48,151 bases of DNA from Nitrospinaceae bacterium (lineage in GTDB: Bacteria; Nitrospinota; Nitrospinia; Nitrospinales; VA-1). A program made the translations under genes and the position numbers. Location of the stretch: the NCBI GenBank assembly GCA_029261675.1, contig JAJDBA010000173.1:1-48151 (forward strand), written 5' to 3'. Of the stretch, positions 43,897 through 48,151 are shown piece by piece. Each line of letters starts with the position of its first letter. The first letter of the stretch is position 1. The notes under the pieces were generated by a model. It saw only the letters and a program-made list of their open reading frames with translations, ran no database searches and was not told where the DNA came from.

Positions 43897-45873
43897 ATGT
43901 TTAAAAATATTTATATACCTGTAGACAATTCTGATTATTCCAATGCTTGCGTAGACGTAGCAATGGAATTAGCTCAGGATTCAGATGCCATTATTACTGC
44001 TAGCCATGTTTATGCGGCTAAGATGCATGATGTCCGTTTCCGACAAATGGAAAGTGGATTGCCTGAAGAATATCAGGATGAAGAAGAACTCGAAAAACAA
44101 AGAAACATTCATGACCAACTGATCACCAAAGGCATGGAAGTTATCAGCGATTCTTATTTGGATGTACCCAAAGATAAATGTAAAGAGAAGGGCATTCCTT
44201 TTGTGGGGAAATCCCTTGAAGGTCGCAACTGGACAGAGCTGGTACGAGATATTCAAGAGTCTCCCTACGATCTAGTTGTAATGGGTGCGTTAGGGCTAGG
44301 CGCTATTAAAGATAGCCTGATCGGCACTGTAGCAGAACGTGTAATAAGACGTACGAAAAAGGACATGCTGATTGTGAAACATTGTCCTGAAATTCATGAT
44401 GACGTTGCTTCAAGTGGAAAAATTGTAGTCGCAGTTGACGGAAGTGGTCAATCCTTTGGTGGTCTGATGACAGGGATTGATTTGGCGAGAAAGTTGAATC
44501 GCCCTCTGGAAATCATTTCGACATTTGATCCTTACTTTCATTATGCAATGTTCAACAGTCTGACCGGTGTATTGTCCCGTGAAGCTTCTAAAGTTTTTAA
44601 GTTTGAGCAACAGGAAAAACTTCATGAGGACATCATTGATAAAGGGTTGGCAAAAATTTATCAGGCTCATCTGGAGATTTCCCGGAAAGTTTGTGAAGAA
44701 GAAGAAATGGAATGTACCATTCGTCTTCTGGATGGAAAGGTTTTCGAAAAAGTTCTGCAATATGCTCGCGAAGAAAATCCTTATCTCCTCATTTTAGGAC
44801 GCATTGGTGTTCATAGCGCGCCTGATATGGATATTGGGGGTAATGCTGAGAACTTATTGCGACTCGTCCCTTGTAATGTCTTGCTTTCCAGTAAAGTTTT
44901 CAAGCCGCCTATAGATTTGCAGGCTGAAGAGAGCATTGAGTGGACTGCAGAAGCTAAAGAAAGATTGAAGAAGATTCCTGGCTTTGTACGCCCAATGGCG
45001 ACCTCCGCGATTCTGCGATATTCTTTAGAGCGCGGACACAGCATGATTACTTCTAGTGTTATCACTGAAGCCGTTCAGGAAATTCTTCCTGCGGGTGCTA
45101 TGCAGGCAATGTCTGCTATCGGCGAGAGAATGAAAAATGAGGGTATGGACCCCAACAATCCGGAAGGTCTCGGTATGTTGAAAGAAGAAATGGCCGAAGC
45201 TCATGCTGGTAAGCCCCCTGAAGAGATTACTCTGAAATGTACCAGTTGTAATACTTTCTATAAAGGGGATGTTGTCAAATGTACTGTTTGTAATGCAGGG
45301 GCAGAACGCTTGCTTCCTGTTAACAAGGAAGAGTTTGAGGCATCGGAAGCAGAGGCTAAGAATTCTACTACATTCACTACTTTGCCTGATGGTGTTCAAG
45401 TGTCTTGGACTCAGGAAGCTTTGGATCGTCTTAATAGTTTCCCACAAGGTCATTTGAGAAGAAAAGCCCATGCTCGTGTTGAAAAGAATGCTCGTGTGCA
45501 GAAAGTCAATAAGGTTACGGCTGCCTTCCTAGACAAAATTCTCAATGAAAAGATCGTCAAGGATAACGGCAATGGCAACGGGGCAAGCGAAGGTATTCCA
45601 GGGGATATTCTAAGCTTGGGAGCCTCTTTAGATGCGAAAGATTTCAACTGGTCACCTGAAGCTTTAGAACGGTTGGAGCGTGTTCCTAAAGGGTTTATGA
45701 GGGACAACACTCAAAACCGAGTGATGGCTTGGTGTTCTCAAAATGATATCAAAGATATTTCACTTGATGTCTGTGAAGAAGGAATCAGGGAGTCTGTGAA
45801 ACTGATGGAAGATGCCATTAAGAATGGCGCAGGCTTAGACGACTTCCTTCCTCAAAAAGAAGTAAAGGCATAA
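43897..45873 (+). CDS. Universal stress protein/PCP_red/zinc-ribbon fusion
   Basis: I chose the ATG at 43897 (GGGAG about 11 bases upstream), giving 658 aa. Two universal stress domains (1-165 and 175-335) show MGALGLGAIKDSLIGTVAE and ILGRIGVHSAPDMDIGGNAE, the nucleotide-binding turns. Three segments follow with the PCP_red pattern of dark-operative protochlorophyllide reductase: WTAEAKERLKKIP (Trp349), WTQEALDRL (Trp504) and WSPEALERL (Trp585). Between the first two lies a CxxC-x10-CxxC zinc ribbon (Cys448, 451, 462, 465). PCP_red domains outside phototrophs are of unknown role. A strong terminator follows. It is a likely stress-responsive scaffold or binding protein. Confidence 0.85.
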   Translation: MFKNIYIPVDNSDYSNACVDVAMELAQDSDAIITASHVYAAKMHDVRFRQMESGLPEEYQDEEELEKQRNIHDQLITKGMEVISDSYLDVPKDKCKEKGIPFVGKSLEGRNWTELVRDIQESPYDLVVMGALGLGAIKDSLIGTVAERVIRRTKKDMLIVKHCPEIHDDVASSGKIVVAVDGSGQSFGGLMTGIDLARKLNRPLEIISTFDPYFHYAMFNSLTGVLSREASKVFKFEQQEKLHEDIIDKGLAKIYQAHLEISRKVCEEEEMECTIRLLDGKVFEKVLQYAREENPYLLILGRIGVHSAPDMDIGGNAENLLRLVPCNVLLSSKVFKPPIDLQAEESIEWTAEAKERLKKIPGFVRPMATSAILRYSLERGHSMITSSVITEAVQEILPAGAMQAMSAIGERMKNEGMDPNNPEGLGMLKEEMAEAHAGKPPEEITLKCTSCNTFYKGDVVKCTVCNAGAERLLPVNKEEFEASEAEAKNSTTFTTLPDGVQVSWTQEALDRLNSFPQGHLRRKAHARVEKNARVQKVNKVTAAFLDKILNEKIVKDNGNGNGASEGIPGDILSLGASLDAKDFNWSPEALERLERVPKGFMRDNTQNRVMAWCSQNDIKDISLDVCEEGIRESVKLMEDAIKNGAGLDDFLPQKEVKA

Positions 45874-45900
45874 TTGAGTTTTTCATTTCTATAAAAAAAT

Positions 45901-45943
45901 AAGCCCCTGTATATTGAATTCTATTCAATATCAGGGGCTTTTC
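45901..45943 (+). terminator. Strong intrinsic terminator
   Basis: AAGCCCCTG and ATATTGAA (45901-45918) pair with TTCAATAT and CAGGGGCTT (45924-45940) around a 5-base loop, with one bulged T at 45910, followed by a T-rich tail. Confidence 0.9.
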
Positions 45944-45971
45944 TCTTAGTAAATCAATTTCCTTTCTGTGT

Positions 45972-47744
45972 ATGTCTTTCCAGTTATTTAAACGGCTTTT
46001 TTTCTATGTAATGCCCTATATGTCGAGGCTATACCTCGCCATCTTCTTCTCCATCATTGTTGGGATTATTGCAACCTCGCCTGTACCCATCATTCAAAAG
46101 ACTTTTGATAGTATTTTTACTGAAAAAGATTATTTTATGCTGAAGGTTATTCCTCTTGCGTTGGTTGCGCTGTACCTCCTAAAGGCGGTCCTGATGTACG
46201 CACAAAACCTTATCATGTTTGGAATATCATGGGAGTTGGTTGTTCAGTTTAGAGAAAAATTATTTGCCCATATTCATCGTTTACCCTTCGGTTTTTTTGA
46301 GGAAAATGAAACCGGGAAACTCATTTCTAGAATAAATAATGATGTGGCTATCATGCAGTCAACGGTGACTCGCTTGCTGAAAGAGTTTCTTCAGAATAGC
46401 GTTACTTTGATAGGCCTTATGGTATGGGTGTTTTACTTGAAATGGGACTGGGCGTTAATGGCTCTCATTGTTTTTCCGGTGATGATCTTTCCTGTATCCA
46501 ATATTGGAAGAAAACTCAAAAAGTTCAGTCATAAAGGCCAGGAAATACTTGGAAATATCAATGCAACGGTGTTGGAATCTTTTTCAGGAGTAAAGGTTGT
46601 CCGAGCCTTTGGCTTGGAACCGCGCGAATTAAAAAAATTCCAAAATTACAACGATGATTACCTGAAAATAATGAAAAAGAATGTGAAATATGTCGAGATG
46701 ACATCACCCTTTCTTGAAGTTTTAGGTGTTGCTAGTTCTGCATTCATTCTTTGGTACGGTGGTTCTCAGGTTTTGAATGGTGAAATAAGTCAGGGAACTT
46801 TTTTGGCCTTCATCGTGGCTTTATTCATGATGTACACGCCGATTCGAATTCTTTTTAAAATTATTGCAAGTGTTCAAACTTCTCTCGCAGGTGCTGAACG
46901 TGTGTTTGAGATTCTTGATCTGCCAGAAGAAAAAGTGCGCGAAGGTCAAAAAGAACTGATCGATTTCAAAGGAAAAATTGAGTTTCAAGATGTATGCTTT
47001 CGCTATCCTTCTCGCGCCAAAATGGTTTTAGATAAAATAAATTTGACGGTTAATAAATCAGAAGTCATAGCAATTGTTGGCATGAGTGGTGCTGGAAAAA
47101 CGACTCTGGTAGATTTGCTTTTTCGATTTTATGAAACGACTTCAGGGAAAATTTTAATAGATGGTGAAGATATACGAAACTTCAAGCTTTCTTCCCTTAG
47201 AAGTCATCTTGCTCTCGTAACTCAAGAGACATTTTTGTTTAATGATACTATCCTCAATAATATCGCTTTTGGTAAAGAAGGTGATTCGACTCGAGAGGAA
47301 ATTATGGATGCGGCTAAGGCTGCACATGTCGACTATTTTGTAGAAAAGATAGAAGAGGGTTATGAAACTCTGATTGGCGAGAGAGGTGTAAAACTTTCAG
47401 GTGGACAAAAACAGAGAATTGCCATTGCGCGTGCGATCCTTAGAAATGCCCCGATTCTGATTTTAGATGAAGCAACCTCTGCGCTTGATTCCGAATCAGA
47501 AAAACTAGTTCAAGATGCGCTACATAACCTGATGGAACATCGGACGTCATTTGTAATAGCGCATCGTTTGTCCACCATCAAGCACGCCAATCGAATTCTT
47601 GTAATGGATGACGGTAAAATTGTAGAGTCGGGCACTCATCAGTCACTGCTGGCGAGTAGTGGGCTCTATCAGAAGTATTACAATATGCAGTTCATTGATC
47701 TTGAAGATGAAAATAAGGTGGAACCTGATAAAGATGCTGTTTGA
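45972..47744 (+). CDS. ABC exporter, MsbA/lipid-flippase type
   Basis: The 590-aa half-transporter has an N-terminal six-helix domain (1-310) and a C-terminal ATPase. It has Walker A GMSGAGKTTLVDLL, Q-loop VTQETFLF, signature LSGGQKQRIAIARAIL, Walker B ILILDEATSALDSE and the switch His in VIAHRLSTIKHA. This matches MsbA, which flips lipid A core across the inner membrane, but drug or peptide exporters share the pattern. It overlaps the next gene, a ketoacyl-ACP synthase III homologue, by 11 bases, which points to a lipid-related substrate. Confidence 0.9.
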   Translation: MSFQLFKRLFFYVMPYMSRLYLAIFFSIIVGIIATSPVPIIQKTFDSIFTEKDYFMLKVIPLALVALYLLKAVLMYAQNLIMFGISWELVVQFREKLFAHIHRLPFGFFEENETGKLISRINNDVAIMQSTVTRLLKEFLQNSVTLIGLMVWVFYLKWDWALMALIVFPVMIFPVSNIGRKLKKFSHKGQEILGNINATVLESFSGVKVVRAFGLEPRELKKFQNYNDDYLKIMKKNVKYVEMTSPFLEVLGVASSAFILWYGGSQVLNGEISQGTFLAFIVALFMMYTPIRILFKIIASVQTSLAGAERVFEILDLPEEKVREGQKELIDFKGKIEFQDVCFRYPSRAKMVLDKINLTVNKSEVIAIVGMSGAGKTTLVDLLFRFYETTSGKILIDGEDIRNFKLSSLRSHLALVTQETFLFNDTILNNIAFGKEGDSTREEIMDAAKAAHVDYFVEKIEEGYETLIGERGVKLSGGQKQRIAIARAILRNAPILILDEATSALDSESEKLVQDALHNLMEHRTSFVIAHRLSTIKHANRILVMDDGKIVESGTHQSLLASSGLYQKYYNMQFIDLEDENKVEPDKDAV

Positions 47745-48151
47745 AAATGTTTGCATTGAAGGTTTAGGGTATCACTTACCAGAAAACCGTATTACGTCCA
47801 GTGAGCTTGAAACTCGGCTTGCTCCTATTTATGAAAGACTGAAACTTCCCTCAGGTCGTTTGGAGTTGATGAGTGGAATAGAAGAACGTCGGTTTTGGGA
47901 TGAAGGTACTTTCCCAAGTGAGGTTGCTGCTATTGCGGGAAAAAAGGCAATAGAGAACTCTGGTATCGATGCAAAGAAAATTGGCTGCCTTATTTCCGCT
48001 TCTGTATGTAGAGATTTTTTAGAACCTTCTACTGCATCTATAGTTCATCATCGCTTGGAACTTCCTGAAGAATCCTTTGTATTCGATGTTTCTAATGCAT
48101 GTCTTGGCGTGTTAAACGGCATGTGTATTGTTGGCAATATGATCGATCAGG
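47734..48151 (+). CDS. 3-oxoacyl-ACP synthase III-like (FabH/OleA family), 3' truncated by window
   Basis: The frame runs from ATG at 47734, inside the end of the ABC gene, to the window edge (139 codons). It reads MLFENVCIEGLGYHLPENR, then GIEERRFWDEGTFPSEVAA, SASVCRDFLEPSTASIVHH and VSNACLGVLNG, where the Cys is the expected nucleophile of the thiolase fold. The family condenses acyl chains with malonyl-ACP or another acyl chain (OleA). The RDFLEPSTA segment recalls OleA-like members, but which reaction it performs cannot be told from this fragment. Confidence 0.85.
   Translation, partial: MLFENVCIEGLGYHLPENRITSSELETRLAPIYERLKLPSGRLELMSGIEERRFWDEGTFPSEVAAIAGKKAIENSGIDAKKIGCLISASVCRDFLEPSTASIVHHRLELPEESFVFDVSNACLGVLNGMCIVGNMIDQ

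Overview
The window looks like chromosome of a Gram-negative bacterium with moderately AT-rich DNA. Support comes from a periplasmic M16 protease, a Tat-exported sulfite dehydrogenase with its c-type cytochrome, an MsbA-type lipid flippase, sigma-54 control and a very large signalling gene content. Universal stress domains fused to protochlorophyllide-reductase-like (PCP_red) domains suggest Nitrospinota or a neighbouring lineage, but that placement is an inference with modest confidence. I saw no tRNA, rRNA, CRISPR array, transposase or phage gene.

Layout. 1-6123: a 5'-truncated hybrid kinase, a secreted protein of unknown function, a formyltransferase-like protein, a six-CBS protein and a REC-histidine kinase. 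6140-13844 (minus strand): an AddA/AddB-type helicase-nuclease pair whose addA is split by one in-frame amber codon, then moaE, moaD, moaC and a VOC protein. 13850-23383: an EamA transporter, a CheY-CheC-kinase trio, an M16 protease, an ABC1/UbiB-like kinase, and sorA-sorB. A degenerate copy of the ABC1 kinase 3' end lies just after sorB. 23606-32625: a sigma-54 response regulator, a 61-aa protein gene, a soluble chemoreceptor, a CheA with an internal truncated haemoglobin domain, CheW, and a REC-REC-HD-GYP protein. 32673-41886: four co-directional histidine kinases with closely related cores, carrying MHYT, GAF or dCACHE plus FixL-like PAS sensors. 41959-48151: a class II aldolase-like protein, the USP/PCP_red fusion, an MsbA-like ABC exporter and the start of a ketoacyl-ACP synthase III-like gene.

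The centre of interest is 23606-32625. The cytoplasmic chemoreceptor has three PAS domains and no membrane segment. The CheA carries a group-I truncated haemoglobin where the CheY-binding P2 domain would normally be, with the proximal His, B10 Tyr and E11 Gln all present. Two sigma-54 promoters, upstream of the 61-aa gene and of the HD-GYP gene, each lie about 75 bp downstream of a pair of matching palindromes (ATAACG-N6-CGTTAT, then a relaxed copy AAACG-N6-CGGTAA). The adjacent NtrC-type regulator is the obvious activator. A coherent reading is a haem-gated (O2 or NO) chemosensory array that controls transcription and cyclic-di-GMP rather than only motility. The architecture and DNA sites are seen directly; the wiring is inferred.

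The four-kinase array appears to have grown by tandem duplication. Its C-terminal receiver segments are almost identical in DNA (4 differences in about 150 bases between two copies), which suggests recent gene conversion. With MHYT, FixL-like PAS, GAF and globin modules together, the region looks like a gas, redox or energy sensing island.
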